A stretch of DNA of 38,626 nt from an uncultured Oscillospiraceae bacterium (GTDB lineage Bacteria; Bacillota; Clostridia; Oscillospirales; Oscillospiraceae): contig CAJFQQ010000028.1 of NCBI GenBank assembly GCA_904419145.1, positions 1-38,626 of the forward strand. Reading direction: 5' to 3'. The position numbers and the translations under genes are program-made. This document shows, in pieces, positions 22,155 through 31,141 of this stretch (position 1 is its first letter; each line of letters starts with the position of its first letter). Under the pieces are notes generated by a model that saw only the letters and a program-made list of their open reading frames with translations, had not been told where the DNA came from and ran no database searches.

Positions 22155-23294
22155 ATGAAACGAGTCCTTGCCCTGTTGGGGATCCTCTGCCTGCTGGCGG
22201 TGCCGGTGCGGGCGGAGGCGCTGGCGGTGGAGGCGGAGAGCTGTATCCTGATGGAAAAGGCCACCGGCCAGGTCCTGTACGCGGAAAATGAGCATGAGCA
22301 GCTGGAGCCCGCCAGCGTCACCAAGATTATGACGCTTCTTCTGGTGATGGAGGCCATTGACAGCGGTTCCCTGTCCTATGACGACACCGTCACCGCCTCG
22401 GCCTACGCCTGCTCCATGGGCGGCTCCCAGATCTGGCTGAAGGAGAACGAGCAGATGACCGTCCGGGATATGCTCAAGGCCGTGTGCGTGGCCAGCGCCA
22501 ACGACTGCTCCGTGGCCCTGGCGGAGCACGTGGCAGGGAGCGCCGAGGCCTTTGTGGAGCGGATGAACCAGCGGGCGGCGGAGCTGGGGATGAACGACAC
22601 CCATTTCGTCAACCCCACCGGCCTCCCCGCCGAGGGCCACGTCACCAGCGCCTATGACATCGCCCTGATGAGCCGGGAGCTGATCCTCAACCACCCGGAT
22701 ATCCGGCAGTTCACCACCATCTGGATGGACACCCTGCGGGACGGGGCCTTCACCCTCTCCAACACCAACCGCCTGGTGCGCTACTACGAGGGCACCACGG
22801 GCCTCAAGACCGGCAGCACCGACGCGGCGGGCTACTGCCTCTCCGCCACGGCGGAGCGGGACGGCATGGAGCTCATTGCCGTCATTTTGAAGGCCCCCAC
22901 CTCCGACCAGCGCTTTTCCGGCGCCCAGGCCCTCCTGAACTACGGCTTCTCCCTCTACACCCTGGTGGACGTCACGCCGGAACAGGTCCTGCCGGCCCTG
23001 CCGGTGACGCTGGGCTCCCCGGACTTTGTCCAGCCGGTGCTGGGGGAGGGGAGCGAGCTGCTGCTGGAGAAAACGGTCGCCGCGGACCTCTCCCAGCAGG
23101 TGCTGCTGCCGGAGTCCCTGAAGGCCCCCATCCAGGCTGGGGAGGAGCTGGGGCAGCTGCTGGTGACCTCCGGCGGGGAGACGGTGGCCGCCATCCCCAT
23201 CGTGGCCGGAGAGGCCGTGGAGCGGCTGGGCTATGGGCAGATTCTGGTGAATTTTCTGAAAACCGCCTTCCTCATGGAACCGTTTCATGGCTAA
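22155..23294 (+). CDS. dacF: D-alanyl-D-alanine carboxypeptidase (penicillin-binding protein, peptidase S11)
   Basis: This 379-residue serine peptidase trims the terminal D-Ala from peptidoglycan stem peptides. A signal peptide (about residues 1-20, ending VRA) exports it. The catalytic set is complete: Ser54 and Lys57 in ASVTKIM, the SxN motif in ASANDC near residue 115 and KTG in LKTGSTD near 222. A C-terminal PBP5-type beta domain follows from about residue 275. AGGAG stands eight bases before the chosen ATG; an earlier ATG seven codons upstream lacks a site. The name dacF is by family resemblance; the sequence does not settle whether it acts in growth or sporulation. Confidence 0.92.
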   Translation: MKRVLALLGILCLLAVPVRAEALAVEAESCILMEKATGQVLYAENEHEQLEPASVTKIMTLLLVMEAIDSGSLSYDDTVTASAYACSMGGSQIWLKENEQMTVRDMLKAVCVASANDCSVALAEHVAGSAEAFVERMNQRAAELGMNDTHFVNPTGLPAEGHVTSAYDIALMSRELILNHPDIRQFTTIWMDTLRDGAFTLSNTNRLVRYYEGTTGLKTGSTDAAGYCLSATAERDGMELIAVILKAPTSDQRFSGAQALLNYGFSLYTLVDVTPEQVLPALPVTLGSPDFVQPVLGEGSELLLEKTVAADLSQQVLLPESLKAPIQAGEELGQLLVTSGGETVAAIPIVAGEAVERLGYGQILVNFLKTAFLMEPFHG

Positions 23295-23301
23295 TTTCCT
23301 C

Positions 23302-23331
23302 TTGTATCCGCCATCCGGGCTGTGCTATACT
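23302..23331 (+). promoter_or_regulatory. promoter of pgi
   Basis: TTGTAT and TATACT are 18 bases apart, about 50 bases before the start codon. Confidence 0.75.
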
Positions 23332-23383
23332 TTTCTCAAGTAAAGCCCCCATTTTTCCAATTTGATACAGGAGGATACGACAC

Positions 23384-24706
23384 ATGATCCGTGTAGACTA
23401 TTCCAAAGCATATGAGAATGTGGCCCCCCTCGCCGGCGAGCTGTCCCAGGCCCACACCTGGCTCCAGGAGGCCAGCGGCAAGGGCAACGACTTTGTGGGC
23501 TGGGTGAACCTGCCCCGGGACTACGACCAGGATGAATTTCAGCGCATCCAGGCTGCGGCCAAGAAGATCCAGAGCGACAGCAAGGCCCTGGTGGTCATCG
23601 GCATCGGCGGGTCCTATCTGGGGGCCCGCGGGGTCATCGAGTTCCTCTGCTCCCCCAACTACAACCTGAAAAAGAAGAACACCCCCAACATCTACTTTGC
23701 CGGAAACGGCCTCTCCAGCGACACCCTCCACGAGATCGTGGAGCTGCTGGGGGACGAGGACTTCTCCGTCAACGTGATCTCCAAGTCCGGCACCACTACC
23801 GAGCCCGCCGTGGCCTTCCGGTTCTTCAAGGAGCTGCTGGAGAAGAAGTACGGCAAGGCCGGGGCGGCACAGCGCATCTACGCCACCACCGACAAGGAGA
23901 AGGGGGCGCTCAAGCACCTGGCGGACAGCGAGGGCTACGAGACCTTCGTGGTGCCTGACGACGTGGGCGGCCGCTACAGCGTCCTCACCGCCGTGGGGCT
24001 GCTGCCCATCGCCGTGGCCGGGGTGGATATCGTGACCCTGATGGCCGGCGCTGGAGAGATGATGGAGACCTGCCGCGCGGCGGATCTGGAGAAGAACCCC
24101 GCCTGGCAGTATGCCGCCGTGCGCAGCGGCCTCTACCGCGAGGGGAAGAAGATCGAGATTCTGGGGGCCTATGAGCCGTCCTTCCGCTTCATGTGCGAGT
24201 GGTGGAAGCAGCTGTTCGGCGAGAGCGAGGGCAAGGAGCACAAGGCCCTGTTCCCCGCCAGCGTGGAGTTCACCGCGGACCTCCACTCCATGGGCCAGTA
24301 TATCCAGCAGGGGGAGCGGCACCTGATGGAGACCATGATCCGCTTTGAGAAGTCCGAGCACGAGATGAAGGTGCCCTTTGACGCCGCCGACGGCGACGGC
24401 CTCAACTTCCTGGCCGGGAAGGACATGGACTACATCGCCACCCAGGCCATGGACGGCACCCTTCTGGCCCACGTGGAGGGCGGCGTGCCCAACGTGGTGA
24501 TCTATGCCGGGAAAAAGAACGCCTTTACCCTGGGCGAGCTGATCTATTTCTTCGAGTACGCCTGCGGCCTCAGCGGCTATCTGCTGGGGGTGAACCCCTT
24601 CGACCAGCCCGGCGTGGAGGCCTATAAGAAGAACATGTTCGCCCTCCTGGGCAAGCCCGGGTATGAGGAAATGGGCGCCGAGCTGCGCGCCAAGCTGGGG
24701 AGATAA
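23384..24706 (+). CDS. pgi: glucose-6-phosphate isomerase
   Basis: This enzyme interconverts glucose-6-phosphate and fructose-6-phosphate in glycolysis. At 440 residues it is the short form usual in Firmicutes. Visible motifs are [12 protein letters not shown] near residue 72, [10 protein letters not shown] near 135, [14 protein letters not shown] near 200 and the C-terminal signature [16 protein letters not shown] with its active-site Lys. AGGAGG precedes the ATG. The last residues ([17 protein letters not shown]) recur in a second copy downstream of a structured repeat, 211 bases away, which does not belong to the intact gene. Confidence 0.97.
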   Translation: MIRVDYSKAYENVAPLAGELSQAHTWLQEASGKGNDFVGWVNLPRDYDQDEFQRIQAAAKKIQSDSKALVVIGIGGSYLGARGVIEFLCSPNYNLKKKNTPNIYFAGNGLSSDTLHEIVELLGDEDFSVNVISKSGTTTEPAVAFRFFKELLEKKYGKAGAAQRIYATTDKEKGALKHLADSEGYETFVVPDDVGGRYSVLTAVGLLPIAVAGVDIVTLMAGAGEMMETCRAADLEKNPAWQYAAVRSGLYREGKKIEILGAYEPSFRFMCEWWKQLFGESEGKEHKALFPASVEFTADLHSMGQYIQQGERHLMETMIRFEKSEHEMKVPFDAADGDGLNFLAGKDMDYIATQAMDGTLLAHVEGGVPNVVIYAGKKNAFTLGELIYFFEYACGLSGYLLGVNPFDQPGVEAYKKNMFALLGKPGYEEMGAELRAKLGR

Positions 24707-24734
24707 GCGATTCTTCCAGCATCGGCTGGCTTGC

Positions 24735-24860
24735 CCAGGCCGCCGCGAATGCGGCGTTCGAGTGTTTTGCCGCCAGGCAAAACCTCGCCGCAGGGCGGAT
24801 TCATTCCGCCCGAGGATATTAAATCTATGGGGCCCCCGCGGGATGGGACATCCCGTGGGG
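24735..24860 (+). repeat. structured hairpin repeat, family A, copy 2 (behind pgi)
   Basis: About 30 bases after the pgi stop four hairpins follow: CGCCGC with loop GAAT and GCGGCG (24741-24756); GTTTTGCC, GCCA, GGCAAAAC; GGGCGGA, TTCAT, TCCGCCC; and CCCCGCGGGATG, GGA, CATCCCGTGGGG (24834-24860). The order, the GAAT and ATTCA loops and the ATG-GGA-CAT top of the last hairpin equal the copy behind metY, while the stems differ by compensating changes. The duplicated pgi tail begins two bases after the last hairpin. Confidence 0.85.
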
Positions 24861-24861
24861 C

Positions 24862-24924
24862 GCAAGCCCGGGTATGAAGAGATGGGCGCTGCGCTCCGCG
24901 CCAAGCTGGGACGGTAAGATCATT
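24862..24924 (+). repeat. second, divergent copy of the pgi 3' end
   Basis: This is an imperfect copy of 24651-24713. It encodes the same last 18 residues in frame with a TAA, except for one Glu to Ala change. In the coding part I count eight base differences; seven leave the amino acid unchanged (for example GAG GAA against GAA GAG, and AGA against CGG, which counts as two). It has no own gene body. Confidence 0.9.
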
Positions 24925-24925
24925 C

Positions 24926-24948
24926 AAAAAAGCGCAAGGCGCTTTTTT
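24926..24948. terminator. terminator behind the second pgi tail
   Basis: AAAAAAGCGC and GCGCTTTTTT enclose AAG. It stands right after the second tail's stop, where the terminator of a pgi gene would be expected. The following 270 bases up to the recJ promoter hold further hairpins (GAGTTCCGCC..GGCGGAACTC, and 25129-25160) but no gene that I can see. Confidence 0.82.
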
Positions 24949-25219
24949 GAGAGTTCCGCCGTCTGCGGAAGGCGGAACTCCGGGAGGCTTCGGCTTCCTG
25001 TGTGTTCGGTCGTGGACGATCTGAAAAGCGGGGTGCTTTTTGCGGCGCTGGCCGACGCGGGGATAGCGTCTCCAGGCCCCCTGCGGGGCGGCGAAGCTCC
25101 CATAAATGGACTGTGTTTTGTGTTTTAGGGAAAGGGCGCACGGGAACGTGCGTCCTTTCCTCTTTACGTACCAGGGCTTTGGGCCGCGGCTTCTCCGCCT
25201 TAACCCGCGGAAAACCCTA

Positions 25220-25248
25220 TTGTCCTCCGGGAATATCTCTGGTATAAT
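25220..25248 (+). promoter_or_regulatory. promoter of recJ-relA
   Basis: TTGTCC and TATAAT are 17 bases apart, about 40 bases before recJ. Confidence 0.75.
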
Positions 25249-25286
25249 AAAGTAAATAAGTATGCCTATGTGAGAAAGGAGGGGGG

Positions 25287-27389
25287 ATGGCCTTGAAATA
25301 TACGCGATGGCTCTACAGCCACGGTGACAAGCACACCGTGGAACAGCTGATGGACGCAGGCTATCCCTATCTGGTCTCCTCCGTGCTGGCCGCCAGAGGA
25401 ATTTCCACTGTGGAGGAGGCCAATGTGTTTTTGGAGCGGGAGACCCGCCTGGCCTACTCCCCGTTTCTGATGAAGGACATGGACAAGGCGGTCTCGCGCA
25501 TCAACGCCGCCATTGCCGCCGGTGAGAAGATCGCCGTCTTTGGGGACTACGACGTGGACGGCATCACCGCCACAGTGCTGCTGGTGGACTATCTCCGCAG
25601 CCGAGGGGCGGACTGCGTGAAGTACATCCCCCGCCGGGTGGAGGACGGCTACGGACTGGGCCAGGAGCCCATGCGCCACCTGCGGGAGCAGGGGGTGGAC
25701 CTGCTCATCACGGTGGACTGCGGTATCACCGGCGTGGAGGAGGCGGAGTACGCCAAGCAGCTGGGCCTGGACCTCATCATCACCGACCACCACGAGTGCA
25801 AGGACGTGCTGCCCGACGCGGCGGCTGTGGTGGACCCCCACCGCAGCGACTGCCCCTATCCCTTCAAGCAGCTGGCCGGCGTGGGGGTGGCCCTGAAGCT
25901 GGTGCTGGCCCTGGGGGGCGAGAGCCAGGAGGACAAGCTCTTTGCACGCTACTGCACCCTGGCCGCCATCGGCACGGTGGCGGACGTGATGCAGATGAGC
26001 GACGAGAACCGGACCATTGTCCAGCGCGGCCTGAAAGCCATTCGGAGCAGTGATTTTCTTGGGCTCCATGCCCTTTTGAAAGAGACGGGCCTGCTGGACA
26101 AGGAAGTCACCTCCATTCAGATCGGCTTTGTCCTGGCCCCCCGCATCAACGCCGCTGGTCGCATGGGGGAGGCGGAGCTGGCCGCAGACCTGCTCCTCAC
26201 CGACGATCCCAACCAGGCGGAGAAGCTGGCACGGCAGCTGTGCCAGCTCAACCGGGAGCGGCAGTCCGTGGAACAGGAGATCTTTGCCCAGGCCATAGAG
26301 CAGATCAAAACCATTCCGGACAACGAGCGCAGCGCCCTGGTCCTCTCCAGCGAGGAGTGGCACCAGGGGGTGGTGGGGATCGTGGCCTCCCGGCTGGCGG
26401 AGAAGTTCTCCTGCCCCAGCTTCATGATCCATTTAAGCGACGGTATGGGCAAGTGCTCCTGCCGCAGCTATGGGGGGTTCAACCTGTTCGCCGCCCTGGA
26501 GTCCTGCTCGGACCTGCTGGAGGGCTTCGGCGGCCACGAGCTGGCCGCCGGCTTTACCATCAAGGAGGAGAACATCCCCGCCTTCCGCCGCCGCATCAAC
26601 CGCTGCGCCAGCGCCTTCCTGGGCGGGGAGCCGCCGGTGTCCTCCCTGGATGTGGATGTGGTGCTGCACCGGCCGGAGCTGGTGACGCTGGAGGAAGTAG
26701 ACGCCCTGCGGCTCCTGGAGCCCTATGGCGCCGGCAACAACCGTCCGGTATTCTGCTTCCAGGGCGCCAAGATCGAATCCATGCAGAGCGTGGGCCAAAA
26801 CCGGCACCTGAAGCTGCGGCTGAGCCGGGGCAAATACAGCTTTGACGCCATCTATTTCTCCGCCAACCGCGACTCCTGCGGCCTGGAGGTGGGGGACCGG
26901 GTGGACGCCGCCTTCTACCTGCAGGTAAATGAATTCCGAGGCAGCCGTACTGTACAGCTGCAGATGATTGACCTCCGGGGGAGCGCTACTCCCAGCGCCC
27001 GTGAACAGGAGTGCCTGGAGCTGGCCTCCCGGCTGCGGGACTGCGTATCCCTCACGCCCCAGGAGGCCGCCCGAATGCTGCCGGGCAGGGACCAGTTTGT
27101 CCACCTGTGGCAGGCGGTCATCCGCCTCACCGACGGCGGCGGCCCCATCACCGTGGAGAAGCTGCCTACCCTGCGCCGCCTGGCCGGGGCCATGGGGGGC
27201 GCGGAGCCCTTCCTGCGCACCGCCGTGGGACTGTCGGTGTTTGCCGAGCGGCACCTGCTGGTGCTGGACGGGGGGACGGACTGCCTCACGATTACAGTGG
27301 ATGCCCATGAAAAAGTGAACCTGGGGGAGAGCCTCTATGTGCGGCGCCTCCACCAGATCCTTGGTTTATCAGAGAAAGGAGGGGTGTGA
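25287..27389 (+). CDS. recJ: single-stranded-DNA-specific exonuclease RecJ
   Basis: RecJ degrades single-stranded DNA 5' to 3' in recombination and repair. The 700-residue product shows the DHH-family metal motifs: GDYDVDGITAT at residues 86-96, TVDCGI near 152 and TDHHE at 166-170. Next come PRINAAGRMG near residue 290 and the DHHA1 segment with GFGGHELAAGF near 415. An OB-type domain lies between residues 455 and 570, and a C-terminal region of about 120 residues follows. AAAGGAGGGGG lies before the ATG. relA begins two bases after the stop, so the two are co-transcribed; recJ-relA adjacency is common in Firmicutes. Confidence 0.96.
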   Translation: MALKYTRWLYSHGDKHTVEQLMDAGYPYLVSSVLAARGISTVEEANVFLERETRLAYSPFLMKDMDKAVSRINAAIAAGEKIAVFGDYDVDGITATVLLVDYLRSRGADCVKYIPRRVEDGYGLGQEPMRHLREQGVDLLITVDCGITGVEEAEYAKQLGLDLIITDHHECKDVLPDAAAVVDPHRSDCPYPFKQLAGVGVALKLVLALGGESQEDKLFARYCTLAAIGTVADVMQMSDENRTIVQRGLKAIRSSDFLGLHALLKETGLLDKEVTSIQIGFVLAPRINAAGRMGEAELAADLLLTDDPNQAEKLARQLCQLNRERQSVEQEIFAQAIEQIKTIPDNERSALVLSSEEWHQGVVGIVASRLAEKFSCPSFMIHLSDGMGKCSCRSYGGFNLFAALESCSDLLEGFGGHELAAGFTIKEENIPAFRRRINRCASAFLGGEPPVSSLDVDVVLHRPELVTLEEVDALRLLEPYGAGNNRPVFCFQGAKIESMQSVGQNRHLKLRLSRGKYSFDAIYFSANRDSCGLEVGDRVDAAFYLQVNEFRGSRTVQLQMIDLRGSATPSAREQECLELASRLRDCVSLTPQEAARMLPGRDQFVHLWQAVIRLTDGGGPITVEKLPTLRRLAGAMGGAEPFLRTAVGLSVFAERHLLVLDGGTDCLTITVDAHEKVNLGESLYVRRLHQILGLSEKGGV

Positions 27390-27390
27390 C

Positions 27391-29586
27391 GTGGCAACCG
27401 TTGAGGAACGCTACCAGCATCTGGAAAAAACCATTCGGGGGTACAATATCTCTGCGGATTTCGCCCAGATCCGTGCCGCCTTCGAGTACGCCCAGGCCCA
27501 CCATGGCCACCAGCTGCGCCGAGACGGCACGCCCTATATCACCCACCCCCTGAACGTGGCCCAAATCATCGCGGAGATGCGCCTGGACAGCGAATCCATC
27601 CAGGCCTCTCTGCTCCACGACTGCATTGAGGACACCGACGCCACCTATGACGATATTGCCAAGCGCTTCGGCGTGACGGTGGCGGACCTGGTGGACGGGG
27701 TCACCAAGCTGACGCGGGTGCAGTACTCCACCATGGAGGAGGAGCAGATGGAGAACCTCCGCAAGATGCTCTTCGCCATGAGCCGGGATATCCGGGTCAT
27801 CCTCATCAAGATCGCCGACCGGCTCCACAATATGCGCACCATGGAGTACCAGACCCCGGAGAAGCAGCGCAAGAAGGCCTTTGAGACCATGGAGATCTAT
27901 GCGCCTATCGCCCACCGCCTGGGCATGCAGAAGATCAAGTGGGAGCTGGAGGACCTGTCCCTCAAATACCTGGACCCCATCGGCTACGACGAGATCACCA
28001 AGGCCGTGGCCGCCAAGAGCGAGGAGTACATGGACTTCATGGACCAGGTCCAGGGGGAGATCGAGCACAAGCTCCAGGAGCTGAACATTGAGAGCAATGT
28101 CTACGGCCGGGTCAAGCACCCCTACAGCATCTACCGGAAGATGTACCTCCAGGACAAGACCCTGGACGAGGTGTACGACCTGTTCGCCTTCCGGGTGCTG
28201 GTGAACACGGTGGCCGACTGCTACAACGTGCTGGGGGCCATCCACGACCTCTACAAGCCCGTGCTGGGCCGGTTCAAGGACTACATCGCCACCCCCAAGC
28301 CCAACATGTACCAGTCCCTCCACACCACAGTGGTGGGCTCCAACGGCGTCCCCTTCGAGGTGCAGATCCGCACCTATGAGATGCACGCCATTGCCGAGTA
28401 CGGCGTGGCCGCCCACTGGAAGTACAAGCAGGGCATCCAGTCCGACGACAAGGAACACACCTACGAGTGGATCCGTCGCCTGCTTGAGAACCAGGAGGAC
28501 GCCGACGCCGAGGACTTCATCCACAGCCTGAAGGTGGACATGTTTGACGACGAGGTGTTCGTCTTTACCCCCCGTGGGGACGTGATCAACCTGCCCGCCG
28601 GGGCAACTCCCATCGACTTCGCCTACTCCATCCACTCCGCCATCGGCAATTCCATGGTGGGCGCCAAGGTCAACGGGCGGATTGTGGGCTTTGACTACCA
28701 GCTCCACAACGGGGACATTGTGGAGATCAACACCTCCAAAAGCGCCAAGGGCCCCAGCCGGGACTGGATGCAGATTGCCAAGAGCAGCGAAGCCAGGAGC
28801 AAGATCCGCCAGTGGTTCAAGAAGGAGCGCCGGGATGAGAACATCGCCAACGGCCGTGCCGCCTTTGAAGCGGAGCTCAAGCACGCCGGCATCCCTATGA
28901 GCGCTGTTGTGGCGCCGGATGTACTGGAGCGAGTGCTGAAGCCCACCAGCTTCAACACCCTGGACGAGCTGTACGCCGCCATCGGCTACGGCGGCTACAC
29001 CGCCCAGAAGGCTGTCCACCGTTTCCGGGAGGAAGTTGCTGCCCACAACCGGGCAGAAAAAGCTGCGGCTGAAGCCGCCCGCATCGCCTCCGGGGAGAAG
29101 GAGGCTCCCAAGCCCCCAGCCCGCACCAAGAGCGAAAAGGGCATTATCGTGGAGGGGCTCTCCAATTGCCTGGTAAAATTCGCCAAGTGCTGCACCCCCG
29201 TGCCCGGGGACGACATCATCGGCTATATCACCCGAGGCTACGGTGTGTCCGTCCACCGCACCGACTGCCCCAACGCCAGCTTTGCCCACCAGAAGGAGGA
29301 GCCGGGCCGCTGGATCCATGTCAGCTGGGGCGAGGACGTGAACATGAGCTACGCCACCAGCCTGGAGGTGGTCTGCAAGGACCGCAACAACCTGCTGGTG
29401 GACATCTCCACCGCCCTCTCCTCCTGCAAGGTGGGGGTATCCAATATGAATGTCCGTACCACCAGCGATGGGTTCGCCATCTTTTATATCACCATCCATG
29501 TTACAGACAGCGGCCAGCTAGGCCAGGTGATGACCAAGCTGAACAACATCTCCGACGTGAAGAAGGTCACCCGGTCCGCGGGATGA
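27391..29586 (+). CDS. relA: bifunctional (p)ppGpp synthetase/hydrolase (Rel)
   Basis: This protein makes and degrades the stringent-response alarmone. The 731 residues contain all Rel domains in order. The HD hydrolase domain (LLHDCIEDTDAT) is near residue 75, the synthetase domain (RFKDYIATPKPNMYQSLHTT) near 300 and the TGS domain (FVFTPRGDVINLPAGATPIDFAYSIHS) near 395-420. A zinc-finger/helical part with KCCTPVPGDDIIGYITRGYG is near 600, and a C-terminal ACT domain ends the protein. A GTG start is chosen because AAAGGAGG lies upstream and it follows the recJ stop by one base. With both catalytic parts intact it should be bifunctional. The usual neighbours dtd, MBL hydrolase and hemZ follow, but only after a 720-base repeat region. 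Confidence 0.96.
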   Translation: MATVEERYQHLEKTIRGYNISADFAQIRAAFEYAQAHHGHQLRRDGTPYITHPLNVAQIIAEMRLDSESIQASLLHDCIEDTDATYDDIAKRFGVTVADLVDGVTKLTRVQYSTMEEEQMENLRKMLFAMSRDIRVILIKIADRLHNMRTMEYQTPEKQRKKAFETMEIYAPIAHRLGMQKIKWELEDLSLKYLDPIGYDEITKAVAAKSEEYMDFMDQVQGEIEHKLQELNIESNVYGRVKHPYSIYRKMYLQDKTLDEVYDLFAFRVLVNTVADCYNVLGAIHDLYKPVLGRFKDYIATPKPNMYQSLHTTVVGSNGVPFEVQIRTYEMHAIAEYGVAAHWKYKQGIQSDDKEHTYEWIRRLLENQEDADAEDFIHSLKVDMFDDEVFVFTPRGDVINLPAGATPIDFAYSIHSAIGNSMVGAKVNGRIVGFDYQLHNGDIVEINTSKSAKGPSRDWMQIAKSSEARSKIRQWFKKERRDENIANGRAAFEAELKHAGIPMSAVVAPDVLERVLKPTSFNTLDELYAAIGYGGYTAQKAVHRFREEVAAHNRAEKAAAEAARIASGEKEAPKPPARTKSEKGIIVEGLSNCLVKFAKCCTPVPGDDIIGYITRGYGVSVHRTDCPNASFAHQKEEPGRWIHVSWGEDVNMSYATSLEVVCKDRNNLLVDISTALSSCKVGVSNMNVRTTSDGFAIFYITIHVTDSGQLGQVMTKLNNISDVKKVTRSAG

Positions 29587-29609
29587 CCGCTTTTGCCCGC
29601 CAGAGCTAG

Positions 29610-30060
29610 GCGGGGGCGGCGCCGGCCTCCGGGGGAGGGGTCATTTCGCGCCCCCGGGCACGACCTACTTTTGCCGCGGCCTATGTCCCGGCCCGGCAGC
29701 CTTGCCGGAGTGGGGAGTGTGCCCACACTCCGTGGGGGTACTTTTTGCTTGTGCAAAAAGTCACCAAAAACACACTTAGGGGTTACACCCCTAAGGACCC
29801 CAGGTTTGGGAACAGGGTCGTGGAGGGGCCTATTTTACTCGCCGCATCGGTAGCAGGATTACCTACGGACCTTGGAGGTTTCGCAACTGCGCCTGTCGGC
29901 CTGTTGTGTAGTGGCCTCCAGGACAAGAGAGCAGTTGCTTCTCTTTTCCTCTTGCTGTTTATGGTGCGCTGGGAGCTTGCGAGAAAGGAACCAGCTTCCA
30001 TTACCGCTGCACCAGGCGCGGTATCAAGGGAGAAGCGGCTCGGATGCCCGCCCAGGCAGG
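29610..30060 (-). repeat. long composite non-coding repeat, family B, copy 3 (inverted)
   Basis: The 724 bases between relA and the small membrane gene hold no credible gene. Read on the minus strand the stretch repeats the order of the copies at 8570-9245 and 12855-13640: CACCATAAACAGCAAGAG, CTCTCTTGTC, GCCACTACACAACAGGCC, GTCCGTAGGTAATC, CACGACCCTGTTCC. Three closing hairpins follow (CTTAGGGG/CCCCTAAG; GACTTTTTG/CAAAAAGT; GGAGTGTG/CACACTCC), then a TTTCGCGC..GGGCACG motif. It splits the usual relA-dtd neighbourhood. Confidence 0.83.
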
Positions 30061-30144
30061 GCCTAAGGCCCAGAAGGGGGCGCAGAGGCAAAACGATATC
30101 CACGCGCCGGAACGAGAAGTAGGTACTTTGCTGTACATCAATGG

Positions 30145-30235
30145 GGGTCCTTAGGGGCCGCAGCCCCTAAGCGGCTTTTTCGGCCCTTTTGGGCCGTGCC
30201 AAAAGGGCCTCGCGCCGGAGCGCGAAATTTCCCCT
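30145..30235 (+). repeat. partial family B repeat, closing hairpins only
   Basis: Next to the inverted copy, and in the opposite orientation, lie CTTAGGGGC, CGCA, GCCCCTAAG, then GGCCCTTTTGG with CCAAAAGGGCC, then a CGCGCC..GGCGCG-type motif ending in GAAATTT. These are the first two closing hairpins of family B with new, compensated stems. Confidence 0.75.
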
Positions 30236-30310
30236 GGCGAAGTGTGCCAGAAACACCCAGCGTCCCTCCCCCCGGCAGAGGGACTGCAATCTCTTTGAAA
30301 GGAGAGGTTT

Positions 30311-30535
30311 ATGATGGCTTTCTATGAACTGTTCATGTTCCTGCTCCTCTATACCGCGCCGGTGTGGGCCTTCGTCTTTGTCTACTGCCTGGTGAACGCC
30401 ATCACCCGGTCGGTCCAGGAGGCTGCGGACGGGGAAAAGCGAAATTCCGGGATCATGAAATTCTGGGCCGGACTGGCCCTGTCCATCATTGTGTGGGGGC
30501 TAATTTCCGCGGTTTACCTCAGCCTTTACACCTAA
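30311..30535 (+). CDS. small two-helix membrane protein
   Basis: The 74-residue product has two membrane helices, about residues 5-28 (ELFMFLLLYTAPVWAFVFVYCL) and 50-71 (FWAGLALSIIVWGLISAVYL). A charged linker (RSVQEAADGEKRNSG) joins them. AAAGGAGAGG stands before a double ATG. It lies 27 bases upstream of dtd and is probably co-transcribed. I do not recognise a family. Confidence 0.72.
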   Translation: MMAFYELFMFLLLYTAPVWAFVFVYCLVNAITRSVQEAADGEKRNSGIMKFWAGLALSIIVWGLISAVYLSLYT

Positions 30536-30562
30536 TTAAAACACGGGAAAGGGTATGAAGCT

Positions 30563-31006
30563 ATGCGTGCCGTTGTAACAAGAGTTTCCTCCGCCAGCGT
30601 CGCCATTGCCGGCGAGACGGTGGGGGCCATTGACAAGGGCTATCTGGTCCTGCTGGGGGTAGCCCCGGCGGACACCGAGGAGACCGCCCATAAGCTGGCC
30701 GAGAAGATCTGCAACCTGCGGGTATTCACGGACGAGAACGGGAAGATGAACCTGAATCTGGAGCAGGTAGGCGGGAGCCTTCTGGTGGTGAGCCAGTTCA
30801 CCCTCTTTGCCGACACCTCCTCCCGCCGTCCGGGGTTCACCGGCGCGGCAAAGCCCGACGTAGCCGTCCCCCTCTATGAGGCGTTTATGGCCCACTGCCG
30901 GGACCGGGGCTTCCCGGTCGCCCACGGCGAATTCGGGGCCAGCATGCAAGTGACGTCGGTGAATGACGGCCCCGTCACCATCCTGTTTGATACAGAGAAA
31001 ATGTAA
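30563..31006 (+). CDS. dtd: D-aminoacyl-tRNA deacylase
   Basis: Dtd removes D-amino acids wrongly attached to tRNA. The 147-residue protein carries both cross-subunit signatures: SQFTL at residues 77-81 and the NDGPVT segment at 134-139, holding the Gly-Pro pair that enforces chirality. [14 protein letters not shown] is the usual N terminus. It lies in the relA-dtd-MBL-hemZ order known from many Clostridia, though relA is now separated by repeats. A ribosome site (GGGAAAGG) lies about ten bases upstream. Confidence 0.96.
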   Translation: MRAVVTRVSSASVAIAGETVGAIDKGYLVLLGVAPADTEETAHKLAEKICNLRVFTDENGKMNLNLEQVGGSLLVVSQFTLFADTSSRRPGFTGAAKPDVAVPLYEAFMAHCRDRGFPVAHGEFGASMQVTSVNDGPVTILFDTEKM

Positions 31007-31032
31007 ACTTTCTGCAAAACAGGCAATTTTGT

Positions 31033-31061
31033 TTGACAGCGCTGGAAAATCGAAGTAAAAT
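31033..31061 (+). promoter_or_regulatory. promoter of the MBL-hemZ group
   Basis: TTGACA and TAAAAT stand 17 bases apart, about 80 bases before the next start codon. Confidence 0.82.
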
Positions 31062-31141
31062 TTTTAACTACATGTCGATAAGCCCGGCCCAGCTATGGAG
31101 CATTTCCCCCATAGGACTGCCGGGAAAGAAAGGAGCCACGG

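Noticed and set aside
24663..24917. An 84-codon frame ending in the second pgi tail
   Set aside because: It starts out of frame inside pgi and passes through the hairpin element; only the tail is pgi-like, so it is a by-product of the duplication.
27292..29499. A 735-codon open frame antisense to relA
   Set aside because: Same cause; composition is unlike a protein, and there is no ribosome site or family motif.
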